From positions 248,001-312,000 of the forward strand of contig NZ_JANDJO010000001.1 in the NCBI RefSeq assembly GCF_024331145.1: a stretch of 64,000 bases of DNA, given 5' to 3'. Made by a program: the position numbers and the translations under genes. The notes beneath the pieces were generated by a model, which worked only from the letters and a program-made list of their open reading frames with translations, made no database searches and was not told the DNA's origin. The number at the start of each line of letters is the position of its first letter. The first letter of the stretch is position 1. This document shows, one piece after another, positions 37,004 to 45,553 of the stretch. The DNA is from Shimia sp. CNT1-13L.2. Its GTDB lineage: Bacteria > Pseudomonadota > Alphaproteobacteria > Rhodobacterales > Rhodobacteraceae.

Positions 37004-37090
37004 ATGACGCGTTCCTTGCGTTTTGACATGACTGGCACCTTCCCTCCCCGCATGGCGACAGGCGGAGCGGGACATGAGCGATCATCCTGA
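37004..37090 (+). CDS. 28-residue ORF directly below the riboswitch, with a perfect Shine-Dalgarno
   Basis: AAGGAGG lies 5 bases before an ATG that opens a 28-codon frame (MTRSLRFDMTGTFPPRMAT...HERSS). It is the first translatable frame after the B12 aptamer and overlaps the DUF1636 start by 17 bases in another frame. This arrangement fits a leader peptide whose translation is what the riboswitch gates, with coupling to DUF1636. I recognise no homologue; whether the peptide itself has a role is unknown. Confidence 0.5.
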   Translation: MTRSLRFDMTGTFPPRMATGGAGHERSS

Positions 37091-37430
37091 CCACTTTCTT
37101 CTGATCTGCGACACCTGCAAAAGCCAGGCCCACGCACAAGCACTGTCCGACCGTCTGTCCGGCACCCTGCCCGACGGGTTTGCCATTCGGCTGGTCTCCT
37201 GCATGGCAGGCTGTGACCACGGCCAGACCGTCGGGTTTCAGGCCCCCGACAAGGCGCAATACCTGTTCGGCGAGATTGAGACCCGCGCAGATCTTGACGC
37301 TTTGGCAGCGTTCGCGCGCCAATACCGTGATACGCCGGACGGCTGGACCAATGCCACCAACCGGCCACGCGCCCTGTTCAGGAAAACCCTGTCACGCATG
37401 CCCGCCCTTCCGTCGGGGGGCACCTCATGA
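37074..37430 (+). CDS. DUF1636 family protein, thioredoxin-like ferredoxin Cys pattern
   Basis: A 118-residue soluble protein. Cysteines at 12, 15, 43 and 47 (ICDTC...SCMAGCDHG) follow the CxxC...CxxxC layout of thioredoxin-like [2Fe-2S] ferredoxins. DUF1636 proteins recur next to B12-riboswitch-controlled genes, so a part in cobalt or cobalamin handling is likely, but the activity is unknown. It overlaps the next ABC ATPase gene by four bases (ATGA), within one operon. Confidence 0.8.
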   Translation: MSDHPDHFLLICDTCKSQAHAQALSDRLSGTLPDGFAIRLVSCMAGCDHGQTVGFQAPDKAQYLFGEIETRADLDALAAFARQYRDTPDGWTNATNRPRALFRKTLSRMPALPSGGTS

Positions 37431-38212
37431 CAGACACCGCCTTTCTCTCGGTCCAGAACGTCAGCTTCCGCACCCCGAACGGCAACACCCTGCTGCACGA
37501 CGTCTCTTTTGACGTCGACGAAGGGGCGATCCTTGCCATCGCCGGCCCCAACGGTGCCGGAAAAACGACGCTGCTCAAACTCCTCTGCGGTCTCGAGCCC
37601 GCGTCCGACGGTGACATCTGGATCAAGGGGCAGAACCTGAAACAGCTGTCCGCAATGGAACGCGCCCGCACCATCGCCGTGGTCAGCCAGCAAGAAGCCC
37701 CCGACGGTCGCCTTACCTTGCGCGACTATGTGGCACTGGGCCAAATCCCGATCCGCGCGGATGCCTCGCAGGACGACAACGCACACGACCTTGACCGCAT
37801 CCTCGACCTGACCCGCCTCAGGGGACTCGCCTCGCAGAAGATGGGTCGCCTGTCCGGCGGCGAACGGCAACGCGCCCATATCGCCCGCGCTCTGGCCCAG
37901 AACCCGTCGCTGCTGTTTCTGGATGAACCCACCAACCACCTCGACCCCGATGCCAAGGGCCGAATGCTGTCTCTCGTGGCCGATCTCGGCATCACCGTGG
38001 TGATGATCCTGCACGACCTCGTGCTGATCCCCGAGTTCGCCACCCATGTCGCGTTGATGAAGTCGACCCGCCTCGCCGCCTTCGGCCCCACAGGGGACGT
38101 TCTGACACCGGACAACGTCCTCGCAACCTTCGGCGTCGATTACCTGCAACTCCCGCATCAGGGCCGCATCATTCCGGCCCTCGACATCCGCAAAACGAAC
38201 ACCAAAACCTAA
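37427..38212 (+). CDS. ABC importer ATP-binding protein, BtuD/FecE type
   Basis: A 261-residue ABC ATPase of the iron-siderophore/cobalamin importer group: Walker A GPNGAGKTTLL, signature LSGGERQRAHIARAL, Walker B LLFLDEPTNHLD, all intact. It starts MTDTAFLSVQNVSF. Immediately upstream is DUF1636 and downstream are the binding protein and permease. Under the B12 riboswitch the likely substrate is cobalamin or a precursor; cobalt or a siderophore cannot be excluded. Confidence 0.85.
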   Translation: MTDTAFLSVQNVSFRTPNGNTLLHDVSFDVDEGAILAIAGPNGAGKTTLLKLLCGLEPASDGDIWIKGQNLKQLSAMERARTIAVVSQQEAPDGRLTLRDYVALGQIPIRADASQDDNAHDLDRILDLTRLRGLASQKMGRLSGGERQRAHIARALAQNPSLLFLDEPTNHLDPDAKGRMLSLVADLGITVVMILHDLVLIPEFATHVALMKSTRLAAFGPTGDVLTPDNVLATFGVDYLQLPHQGRIIPALDIRKTNTKT

Positions 38213-38224
38213 AAGGAAATCCCC

Positions 38225-39175
38225 ATGATCCCCAAACTCTGGCCTGCCGCAATTATCGCCGCTCTGGCCACCAGCGCGACCGCCGGCGGCATGACCGTCG
38301 ACAACTGCGGCGAACCGCTGACCTTCGAGAAGGCACCGGAACGTCTTGTCGTACATGACATGAACATGACCGACATGGCCTTCGCGCTTGATCTTCAGGA
38401 CAAGATCGTCGGCCTCACCGGCATCACCGGCTGGTACAAGACCAGCCCGGAATTCGACACCCTGCGCGGCGACATCCCCGAGCTCGCGCCGAAATACCCC
38501 ACCGTCGAAAACCTCGTGGCCGCCCAACCCGACCTGTTCTTCGCGGGCTGGTACTATGGCATGAAACCCGGCGGCGAAGTCACCCCTGACACCCTCGCCC
38601 CCTTCGGCATCAAGACCATGATCCTGACCGAAAGCTGCGTCCACCTCGACAAGAACCGCCCCCAGGCCAGCATGGACCTCCTGTTCAACGACGTCCTGCG
38701 CCTCGGCAAGGTGATGCAGGTTGAGGACAAAGCCGCCGCGCTGGTCTCCGGCTGGCAAGACGAGTTGGCCGCGATCGAAGCGAAAACCGCCGACCTCGCC
38801 AAACCGCGCGTCTTCCTGCTAGATGGTCCTGCCGATGCCCCCTTCACCGCCGGCAAATTCGCCATCCCCGACGCGATGATTGCCGCCGCCGGTGGCGAGA
38901 ACATCACCCACGGTATGGACACCAGCTGGGGCCGCACTTCGTGGGAAACCGTTGCCGCCGCCAATCCGGAATTCCTCGTCCTGCTCGACTACCAGACGGG
39001 CAACGGCGCCGAGGACACCTTCAAGTTCCTTCAGGAACATCCGGTGATGTCGCAAACCGACGCCGTCAAGAACGCCCGATGGATCGGCCTGCGCTACGAA
39101 GAGCTAACCCCGGGGCCGGCAAACATCGCCGCGATCTCGAAAATGGCCAAGGCCATGCACCCGGGCCTGAACTGA
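38225..39175 (+). CDS. ABC importer periplasmic binding protein, BtuF/FepB type
   Basis: A 316-residue protein with a signal peptide (residues 1-20, ending SATAGG) and the two-lobe helical-backbone binding fold: APERLVVHDMNMTDMAFAL...KIVGLTGITG in the first lobe and WETVAAANPEFLVLLDYQTG in the second. It captures the substrate for the FecCD-type permease. The start has AAAGGAAA. Third gene of the riboswitch operon. Confidence 0.85.
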   Translation: MIPKLWPAAIIAALATSATAGGMTVDNCGEPLTFEKAPERLVVHDMNMTDMAFALDLQDKIVGLTGITGWYKTSPEFDTLRGDIPELAPKYPTVENLVAAQPDLFFAGWYYGMKPGGEVTPDTLAPFGIKTMILTESCVHLDKNRPQASMDLLFNDVLRLGKVMQVEDKAAALVSGWQDELAAIEAKTADLAKPRVFLLDGPADAPFTAGKFAIPDAMIAAAGGENITHGMDTSWGRTSWETVAAANPEFLVLLDYQTGNGAEDTFKFLQEHPVMSQTDAVKNARWIGLRYEELTPGPANIAAISKMAKAMHPGLN

Positions 39176-39176
39176 T

Positions 39177-40190
39177 ATGGGCCGCTTCGGCCTCATAACC
39201 TTCGCGGGGGCGGTCATCCTGATCGCCCTCGTCCTGCTGTCGGCCGCCTATGGCACGACATCCATTCCCCTGTCCGAGACCATCGCCGCAATCGCGCTTG
39301 GCACCGGCCTCACCGAAGGCGACATGTCGCCCCTGCACCGCATCGTCTTTGACCTGCGCCTGCCGCGTGCCCTGTTTGCCGCCGTCATCGGCGCGGGCCT
39401 CGGGATCGTCGGCGTTGTCCTGCAAACCACGACCCGCAATGACCTTGCCGATCCATTTCTCTTCGGCCTCTCCTCCGGTGCCGCCGCCGGGGCCGTCTTT
39501 GTCATCACCGTAACAGGCGACATCCTTGGCCTCTGGACCCTGCCGCTTGCCGCCTTCTGCGGTGGCCTGATCGCCTCCGGCATCGTTCTCGCCCTTGTCC
39601 ACGGCCTGCGCATGAGCGCCCCCGAAAAGCTCATCCTCGCAGGCCTTGCGGTCTCCTTCCTGTTCTCGGCCATCACCAACTACCTGATCTTCGCCGGCGA
39701 CAGCCGCGCCGCGCATTCGGTGATCTTCTGGATGCTGGGCGGCCTCGGCCTTGCCCGCTGGGAATCCTTCCCCCTTGTCTGCACCGGCCTTGCGCTTATC
39801 CTCGCCTATGCCCTCTACCGCAACCGCTGGCTTGATGCGCTGCTCACCGGAGACCTGACCGCGGCAACCCTCGGCGTCCCCGTTCAGGGCCTGCGCTTTC
39901 GCATGTTCTTTGTCGCCGCCCTCGCCACCGCCGTCTTTGTCTCGGTCGCCGGGGTCATCGGGTTTGTCGGCCTAATGGTGCCCCACATCGCCCGCGGCAT
40001 CGTCGGCCCGCTGCACCGCCACCTTGTTCCGGCCGCCGCCCTGATCGGCGCCATGCTGCTCACCGGCTCCGATATCCTCAGCCGCCTCCTGCTTGCACCA
40101 CAGGAACTGCCCGTCGGCATCGTCACCACCTCGCTTGGCTCGGCCTTCGTCTTCCTGATCCTGTTCCGGGCCAGCAAGGCAGACAGATAA
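39177..40190 (+). CDS. ABC importer permease, FecCD/BtuC family
   Basis: A 337-residue integral membrane protein with about ten helices. DLRLPRALFAAVIGAGLGIVG near residues 55-75 and the C-terminal GFVGLMVPHIAR...LTGSDILSRLLLAPQELPVGIVT region, which contacts the ATPase, are hallmarks of the BtuC/FecCD family. It begins 1 base after the binding-protein stop. Completes a B12-type importer with one permease, which acts as a homodimer in this family. Confidence 0.9.
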   Translation: MGRFGLITFAGAVILIALVLLSAAYGTTSIPLSETIAAIALGTGLTEGDMSPLHRIVFDLRLPRALFAAVIGAGLGIVGVVLQTTTRNDLADPFLFGLSSGAAAGAVFVITVTGDILGLWTLPLAAFCGGLIASGIVLALVHGLRMSAPEKLILAGLAVSFLFSAITNYLIFAGDSRAAHSVIFWMLGGLGLARWESFPLVCTGLALILAYALYRNRWLDALLTGDLTAATLGVPVQGLRFRMFFVAALATAVFVSVAGVIGFVGLMVPHIARGIVGPLHRHLVPAAALIGAMLLTGSDILSRLLLAPQELPVGIVTTSLGSAFVFLILFRASKADR

Positions 40191-40267
40191 ACGCCGCTGC
40201 GTTGACGCCACGCCACCTTTGACAGCCCCCTCTGCCTGCCACTTACTTGGGCAAGGGAGAGAGACAC

Positions 40268-40657
40268 ATGCCATTGGAGATATTGGGACCACTGGTTGTT
40301 CTGGGCATCGCGGGAATCGCGTTGCTCCTGCACCGGCTGGGCCTCACCGCCCCGCGCCACTTCCGCTCCGAAGACGACGTCCGCAGGGCCTGGGCGCGGG
40401 AATTTCCCAATACCCCGCCGCAAGACATCCTGATGTCGAGTGACGCCAAGGCGGCGCTGATTCTTCTCGGCAACCGCGCGGGCCTCACCTGGTGCTTTGG
40501 CGACGATACCGTCTCGCGCCTGCTGCGGGATCACGAGACCACCATTACCCCCTCCGGCCTGCGCATAGACCTTCCCGATTTCGGCGCGCCGCAGGTAGAG
40601 ATCACCCTGACCACGGCAGACCTCGCAAAATGGCAGGAGGCCATGAACAGCCTATGA
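40268..40657 (+). CDS. Hypothetical protein with one N-terminal membrane helix
   Basis: A 129-residue protein. MPLEILGPLVVLGIAGIALLLHRLGL is a membrane helix, followed by a soluble part with SEDDVRRAWAREFPNTPPQDILMSSDAKAALIL. No family recognised. The upstream GGGAGAGAG is a good ribosome site for ATG 40268. Its stop overlaps the start of the desaturase-like gene (ATGA), so the two are translated together and may act together at the membrane. Confidence 0.7.
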   Translation: MPLEILGPLVVLGIAGIALLLHRLGLTAPRHFRSEDDVRRAWAREFPNTPPQDILMSSDAKAALILLGNRAGLTWCFGDDTVSRLLRDHETTITPSGLRIDLPDFGAPQVEITLTTADLAKWQEAMNSL

Positions 40658-41583
40658 CAGATACCCTCACATACCCCGATGTCGTCAGCCTCGCCGTGCC
40701 CTTCTTCATCGCCGCCATCCTGTTCGAACTGATCTGGATTCGCAGCACCGGCAAGGGCGGCCGCTACGAGACCCGCGACGCCATCACCTCGCTCATCATG
40801 GGTGCGGGCAACGTGGCATCGGGCATCCTTCTGGGCTTCATCGCCTGGGGCTTCTTCATGGTCCTTTGGGAAATCACCCCCCTCGACCTCGGAACAAGCT
40901 GGTGGGTGGTGCTGATCTGCTTCGTTCTCGACGACCTGCGCTACTACTGGGTGCATCGCTTTGGCCACCGCGTCCGCTGGGTCTGGGCCAGCCACGTCAA
41001 TCACCATTCGTCGCAGCACTACAACCTGACCACCGCGCTGCGCCAGACATGGACCTACACCTTCACCTTCATGATGGTTGTCCGCGCGCCGCTGATCCTT
41101 GTCGGCTTCCATCCGGCCATGGTGCTGTTCTGCGGCGGCCTGAACCTGATCTACCAGTTCTGGATTCACACCGAGGCAATTAACAAAATGCCCCGCTGGT
41201 TCGAAGCCATCATGAACACCCCCTCGCACCACCGCGTGCACCACGGCCGCAACCCGCGCTACCTCGATTGCAACTATGCCGGCGTCTTCATCATCTGGGA
41301 CAAGATCTTCGGCACCTTCGTGCCCGAACAGGACCACGACAAAGTCGATTACGGCCTCGTCCACAACCTCGGCACCTTCAACCCGCTGCGCGTTGCCTTC
41401 CATGAATGGGTCGCCATCTTCAAGGACATGTCCCGCAAGGGCCTCACCCTGCGCGAACGCCTGCTCTATGCCGTCGCCCCTCCGGGCTGGAGCCACGACG
41501 GCAAGCGCATCAACGCTGAAAAGATGAAAGCCAACCACCTCAAACGCCACCCCGAAGACGCGGGCACGCCGGGCTTTCAATAA
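40654..41583 (+). CDS. Sterol desaturase / fatty acid hydroxylase family protein
   Basis: A 309-residue membrane di-iron enzyme. Histidine clusters HRFGH, SHVNHHSSQHYN and HHRVHHGRN (about residues 100-210) match the three conserved His boxes of the family, between about four helices. Substrates in this family include sterols, carotenoids and fatty acids or lipids; none can be assigned. It starts at ATG 40654, overlapping the previous stop; the longer reading runs into that gene. Confidence 0.85.
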   Translation: MTDTLTYPDVVSLAVPFFIAAILFELIWIRSTGKGGRYETRDAITSLIMGAGNVASGILLGFIAWGFFMVLWEITPLDLGTSWWVVLICFVLDDLRYYWVHRFGHRVRWVWASHVNHHSSQHYNLTTALRQTWTYTFTFMMVVRAPLILVGFHPAMVLFCGGLNLIYQFWIHTEAINKMPRWFEAIMNTPSHHRVHHGRNPRYLDCNYAGVFIIWDKIFGTFVPEQDHDKVDYGLVHNLGTFNPLRVAFHEWVAIFKDMSRKGLTLRERLLYAVAPPGWSHDGKRINAEKMKANHLKRHPEDAGTPGFQ

Positions 41584-41691
41584 GTCCGGCCGTGCGCCGC
41601 CTTAATGTCACCCGGGTGGCAGGCTGCACCGTCGCAATACCGACGTAATACCGACGTGGCACCGACGCGCGGTTTTTGCCTGTTTTCGCCT

Positions 41692-42291
41692 TTAACCTTT
41701 GAGTCGCGGAAAGGGGTTTTCCCGCGCAAAAGCCGCCACTTTTTCATGGCAGGGACAGCCCACAAGGTGGTCATTCACCATCCCCACCGCTTCCATGAAG
41801 GCATAGACAATCGTCGGCCCGCAAAACTTGAACCCGCGCTTCTTGAGATCCTTGGATATCGCCTGTGAAAGCGGTGTCTGCGTCGGCACATCCGCCTGCG
41901 TCACCCAGCGGTTCTGAAGGGGGGCAAAATCGACGTGTTTCCAGAGGTAGTGGTCAAAGCCCTCCTCGGCCTCGATCTCCTGCCAGACGCGGGCATTTGC
42001 GATGGTGGCCTCGATCTTGCCCCTATGCCGGATGATGCCGGGATTCTCCAGCAGGCGCAGCACCTCACCCTCGCCCCATTCGGCAATCACATTGGGATCA
42101 AACCCCTGAAAAGCCTCGCGAAAGTTCTCGCGCTTCTTCAGGATGGTGATCCAGCTCAACCCCGCCTGAAACCCGTCGAGGATCAGCTTTTCCCATAGCG
42201 CACGGCTGTCATACTCCGGCACGCCCCAATCCGTGTCGTGATAGTGGATGTAGATTTCTTCCGGCCCGGCCCAGCCACATCTTTCGTTCAT
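41692..42291 (-). CDS. tag: DNA-3-methyladenine glycosylase I
   Basis: A 199-residue base-excision repair enzyme that removes 3-methyladenine. The N-terminal NERCGWAG and HYHDTDWGVP, with C-terminal DHLVGCPCHEKV, hold the Cys/His zinc-snap ligands. SWITILKKRENFREAF is the helix-hairpin-helix region. I chose ATG 42291 (MNERCGW), the family start. Divergent from the EAL gene. Confidence 0.93.
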   Translation of the reverse strand: MNERCGWAGPEEIYIHYHDTDWGVPEYDSRALWEKLILDGFQAGLSWITILKKRENFREAFQGFDPNVIAEWGEGEVLRLLENPGIIRHRGKIEATIANARVWQEIEAEEGFDHYLWKHVDFAPLQNRWVTQADVPTQTPLSQAISKDLKKRGFKFCGPTIVYAFMEAVGMVNDHLVGCPCHEKVAAFARENPFPRLKG

Positions 42292-42387
42292 CCCGCATCC
42301 CCGCTCAATTCGTCTCAAATCACGCCTTTAGGCGCTTGTTTACGGATTAGGCGGCATTCTTGCGCAAACCGCAACATGGGAAGGCAT

Positions 42388-43206
42388 ATGGGACAGCCGC
42401 GCAAAACCTCCGACATCCCTCCGGGACAGGAAGATCCCCTCTCTTTCGCCCTCTCCCGCCGCGACGCCCGCACGCTCGACATGGTGCGTGAGGCGATCCA
42501 CCACAAACAGGTGCTTTTGGCCTATCAACCCGTCGTTCGCGCCACCGACATGCGCACCCCCGTTTTTCACGAGGCCCTCCTCCGCGTCCTCGACGAAACC
42601 GGCCGCATCATCCCGGCCCGCGAATTCATGGGTACGGTCGAAGACAATGAACTCGGTCGCCAGCTGGATTGCCTGTCTCTCGAATTCGGCCTCGACACGC
42701 TGGCCGCCCATCCCGATCTCAAGCTATCCATCAACATGTCCGCCCGCTCCATCGGCTATGGCCAATGGCTCAAGATACTGAATTCAAAAACGAAAACCCG
42801 CCCGGATGTTGCCGAGCGGCTGATCCTCGAAATCTCGGAACCCTCCGCCATGCAGGTACCGGAACTGGTAGTCGACTTCATGGATGACCTCAAGGCCAGA
42901 GGCATTTCCTTCGCGCTTGACGACTTCGCATCGGGCTTTACCAATTTCCGCTATTTTCGCGAGTTCTTTTTCGATATTCTCAAGCTCGACGGCCAATTCA
43001 CCCGCAACATCCACGCGGATACCGAGAATCAGGCCATTGCTGGTGCACTGGCCTCAATGGCCAGAAAGCTCGACATGTTCACCGTCGCCAGCCGGGTTGA
43101 ACACCCCGAGGACGCACAGACGCTCGCGGCTCTCGGGTTCGACTGCCTCCAGGGATTTCTCTTTGGAGCACCGACTGTTTCGCCCTCCTGGAAATCAAAG
43201 AAATGA
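42388..43206 (+). CDS. EAL-domain protein, divergent (c-di-GMP phosphodiesterase-like)
   Basis: A 272-residue protein that is almost entirely one EAL domain. HEALLRVL carries the EALxR motif, NMSARS the Asn, LILEISEPS the Glu, and DDFASGFTNF the paired Asp. Later motifs are changed: the usual KID reads KLDG, and the EGVE loop reads SRVE. No sensor or membrane part. Phosphodiesterase activity is therefore uncertain; it may be a weak enzyme or a c-di-GMP binder. The start is uncertain between ATG 42376 and ATG 42388; the latter has GGGAAGG upstream. Confidence 0.8.
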   Translation: MGQPRKTSDIPPGQEDPLSFALSRRDARTLDMVREAIHHKQVLLAYQPVVRATDMRTPVFHEALLRVLDETGRIIPAREFMGTVEDNELGRQLDCLSLEFGLDTLAAHPDLKLSINMSARSIGYGQWLKILNSKTKTRPDVAERLILEISEPSAMQVPELVVDFMDDLKARGISFALDDFASGFTNFRYFREFFFDILKLDGQFTRNIHADTENQAIAGALASMARKLDMFTVASRVEHPEDAQTLAALGFDCLQGFLFGAPTVSPSWKSKK

Positions 43207-43259
43207 TCAAAAAGCGTCAAAAGATGAAACATTCTTGCGCCTGAGACAGAGTGTCCGTT

Positions 43260-43272
43260 GCCGCAATGCGGC
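43260..43272. promoter_or_regulatory. TGC-rich palindrome upstream of phaA
   Basis: GCCGCA-A-TGCGGC is a perfect palindrome about 100 bases before the phaA ATG. TGC/GCA-rich sites are bound by the polyhydroxyalkanoate regulator PhaR in related bacteria, so this is a candidate PhaR site. Confidence 0.4.
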
Positions 43273-43370
43273 GAATCCGCTATGGAACGCGACAAAGGCA
43301 CGGAAGACCGCTTGTTTTAATGGGCGCGACCCAACACCTTTGACCTTGTCATTTGGTAGAGGACAAACAC

Positions 43371-44546
43371 ATGACCAACGTAGTTATCGCCTCGGCAGCC
43401 CGTACCGCTGTCGGCAGCTTTGGCGGCTCGTTCGCCAACACTCCCGCACACGATCTGGGTGCCACCATGCTCAAGGCTCTGGTGGAACGCGCCGGAGTCG
43501 ACGCATCCGAGGTTTCCGAAACCATCCTCGGTCAGGTTCTGACCGGTGGTCAGGGTCAAAACCCCGCCCGTCAGGCCCACATCAACGCCGGCTTCGCCAA
43601 GGAAAGCGCCGCCTGGGGCATCAACCAGGTTTGTGGCTCGGGCCTGCGCGCCGTTGCTCTGGCAGCACAGCACATCCAGTTGGGTGACGCATCGATCGTA
43701 GCCGCCGGTGGTCAGGAAAACATGACCCTCTCGCCCCACGTTGCGCACCTGCGCGCGGGCACCAAGATGGGTGACGTGAAATACATCGACTCGATGATCC
43801 GCGACGGTCTGTGGGATGCCTTCAACGGCTACCACATGGGCCAGACCGCCGAAAACGTTGCCGAACAGTGGCAGATCAGCCGCGACGCTCAGGACGAATT
43901 CGCCGTCGGTTCGCAAAACAAAGCCGAAGCCGCCCAGAAGGCCGGCAAGTTCGCCGACGAAATCGTTGCCCACACCGTCAAGACCCGCAAGGGCGACATC
44001 GTGGTCGACAGCGACGAATACATCCGCCACGGCGCCAACCTCGAAGCCATGGCCAAGATGCGCCCGGCCTTCACCAAGGACGGCACCGTTACCGCGGCGA
44101 ACGCATCGGGCCTCAACGATGGCGCCGCTGGCGCCCTGCTGATGACTGCCGAAGAAGCCGAGAAGCGCGGCATCGAACCTCTGGCCCGCATCGCCTCTTA
44201 CGCCACCGCCGGCCTCGACCCGTCGATCATGGGCGTTGGCCCGATCTACGCATCGCGCAAGGCACTGGACAAAGCCGGCTGGGCCGTTGGCGATCTGGAC
44301 CTCGTTGAAGCCAACGAAGCCTTCGCCGCACAGGCCTGCGCCGTGAACAAGGACATGGGCTGGGATCCGGCCATCGTGAACGTGAACGGCGGCGCCATCG
44401 CCATCGGTCACCCGATCGGCGCATCGGGCGCACGTATCCTCAACACCCTGCTGTTCGAAATGAAGCGTCGCGACGCCAAGAAAGGCCTCGCAACCCTCTG
44501 CATCGGCGGCGGCATGGGCGTGGCAATGTGCCTTGAGCGCCCCTAA
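43371..44546 (+). CDS. phaA: Acetyl-CoA acetyltransferase (beta-ketothiolase)
   Basis: A 391-residue thiolase that condenses two acetyl-CoA to acetoacetyl-CoA, feeding both poly-3-hydroxybutyrate and the ethylmalonyl-CoA pathway. [11 protein letters not shown] has the acylated Cys (about residue 88), [18 protein letters not shown] the His, and [11 protein letters not shown] the second Cys. AGAGGA precedes ATG 43371; the six-residue upstream extension is not used in the family. It is followed by a terminator and then phaB. Confidence 0.96.
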   Translation: MTNVVIASAARTAVGSFGGSFANTPAHDLGATMLKALVERAGVDASEVSETILGQVLTGGQGQNPARQAHINAGFAKESAAWGINQVCGSGLRAVALAAQHIQLGDASIVAAGGQENMTLSPHVAHLRAGTKMGDVKYIDSMIRDGLWDAFNGYHMGQTAENVAEQWQISRDAQDEFAVGSQNKAEAAQKAGKFADEIVAHTVKTRKGDIVVDSDEYIRHGANLEAMAKMRPAFTKDGTVTAANASGLNDGAAGALLMTAEEAEKRGIEPLARIASYATAGLDPSIMGVGPIYASRKALDKAGWAVGDLDLVEANEAFAAQACAVNKDMGWDPAIVNVNGGAIAIGHPIGASGARILNTLLFEMKRRDAKKGLATLCIGGGMGVAMCLERP

Positions 44547-44575
44547 TTTGCGCGCCCTGCAACGATGATTCTCAT

Positions 44576-44602
44576 AAGGGCGCCTAAAAAGGCGCCCTTT
44601 TT
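44576..44602 (+). terminator. Intrinsic terminator after phaA
   Basis: AAGGGCGCCT-AAAA-AGGCGCCCTT (perfect 10-bp stem) is followed by a T-run, 29 bases after the stop. Textbook form. phaB therefore probably has its own promoter. Confidence 0.9.
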
Positions 44603-44651
44603 CGTACCAGTGACATCCTTTTATTGCATCCAATTGCCAGAAATAGCTGCG

Positions 44652-44682
44652 TTGCGGCAAAAAGCGCACGCAACAATGTTGC
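44652..44682. promoter_or_regulatory. Candidate PhaR operator upstream of phaB
   Basis: TTGC-G-GCAA (44652-44660) and GCAACA-A-TGTTGC (44670-44682) are two perfect inverted repeats 63-93 bases before the phaB ATG. They match the TTGC/GCAA and TGC-rich style of PhaR sites known in Paracoccus and Rhodobacter. The regulator itself is not in this window. Confidence 0.5.
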
Positions 44683-44744
44683 ACACACAGCAATTTCTGC
44701 GTAACAGAATTACTTGAAGACATACGCCAGACTGGAGGAAGACC

Positions 44745-45470
44745 ATGGCAAGAGTAGCACTCGTAACCGGCGGTTCGCGCGGCATCGGTGAAGCGATTTC
44801 GAAAAAACTGCAAGCCGACGGTTACACTGTTGCCGCCACTTACGCGGGTAACGACGAGGCCGCGGCCAAGTTCACCGCAGAGACCGGTATCAAGACCTAC
44901 AAGTGGAACGTCGGCGACTATGAAAGCTCGGCCGCAGGCATCGCCAAGGTCGAAGAAGAGCTGGGCGCGATCGACGTTGTCGTCGCCAACGCGGGCATCA
45001 CCCGTGACGCAGCCTTCCACAAGATGACCCCGGAAATGTGGCAGCAGGTGATCGACACCAACCTGACCGGCGTGTTCAACACCGTTCACCCCGTATGGCC
45101 CGGCATGCGCGAGCGTGGCTTTGGCCGCATCATCGTGATCTCGTCGATCAACGGCCAGAAAGGCCAGGCCGGCCAGGTCAACTATGCCGCCACCAAAGCG
45201 GGTGACCTCGGCATCGTGAAATCGCTGGCCCAGGAAGGCGCGCGCAAAGGCATCACCGCCAACGCAGTCTGCCCCGGCTACATCGGCACCGAGATGGTTC
45301 GCGCCATTCCCGAGAAGGTTCTGAACGAGCACATCATCCCGCAGATCCCGGCAGGTCGCCTCGGCGAGCCGGAAGAAATCGCACGTTGCGTGGCGTTCCT
45401 CGCCTCTGACGATGCGGGCTTCATCAACGGCTCGACAATTTCGGCCAACGGTGCCCAGTTCTTCGTCTGA
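44745..45470 (+). CDS. phaB: Acetoacetyl-CoA reductase (NADPH)
   Basis: A 241-residue short-chain dehydrogenase that makes (R)-3-hydroxybutyryl-CoA. VALVTGGSRGIGEAIS binds NADPH; VVANAGITRDA, the Ser in VISSINGQKGQAGQ, and YAATKAG (Tyr-x-x-x-Lys) form the catalytic set. GGAGGAAG precedes the ATG. It follows phaA after a terminator and has its own terminator downstream. Confidence 0.95.
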   Translation: MARVALVTGGSRGIGEAISKKLQADGYTVAATYAGNDEAAAKFTAETGIKTYKWNVGDYESSAAGIAKVEEELGAIDVVVANAGITRDAAFHKMTPEMWQQVIDTNLTGVFNTVHPVWPGMRERGFGRIIVISSINGQKGQAGQVNYAATKAGDLGIVKSLAQEGARKGITANAVCPGYIGTEMVRAIPEKVLNEHIIPQIPAGRLGEPEEIARCVAFLASDDAGFINGSTISANGAQFFV

Positions 45471-45492
45471 TCCGCATCAGACACGAAAACGC

Positions 45493-45520
45493 AAAGGGCC
45501 GGTCCTGCGACCGGCCCTTT
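45493..45520 (+). terminator. Intrinsic terminator after phaB
   Basis: AAAGGGCCGGTC-CTGC-GACCGGCCCTTT (perfect 12-bp stem) is followed by CCTTTTGC, 22 bases after the stop. Confidence 0.88.
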
Positions 45521-45553
45521 CCTTTTGCACCGTAAGTGTTCGGCAAACCGAAC

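Noticed and set aside
43317-45332. 671-codon open frame opposite phaA and phaB
   Set aside because: It spans two intact genes and their terminator on the other strand; shadow only.
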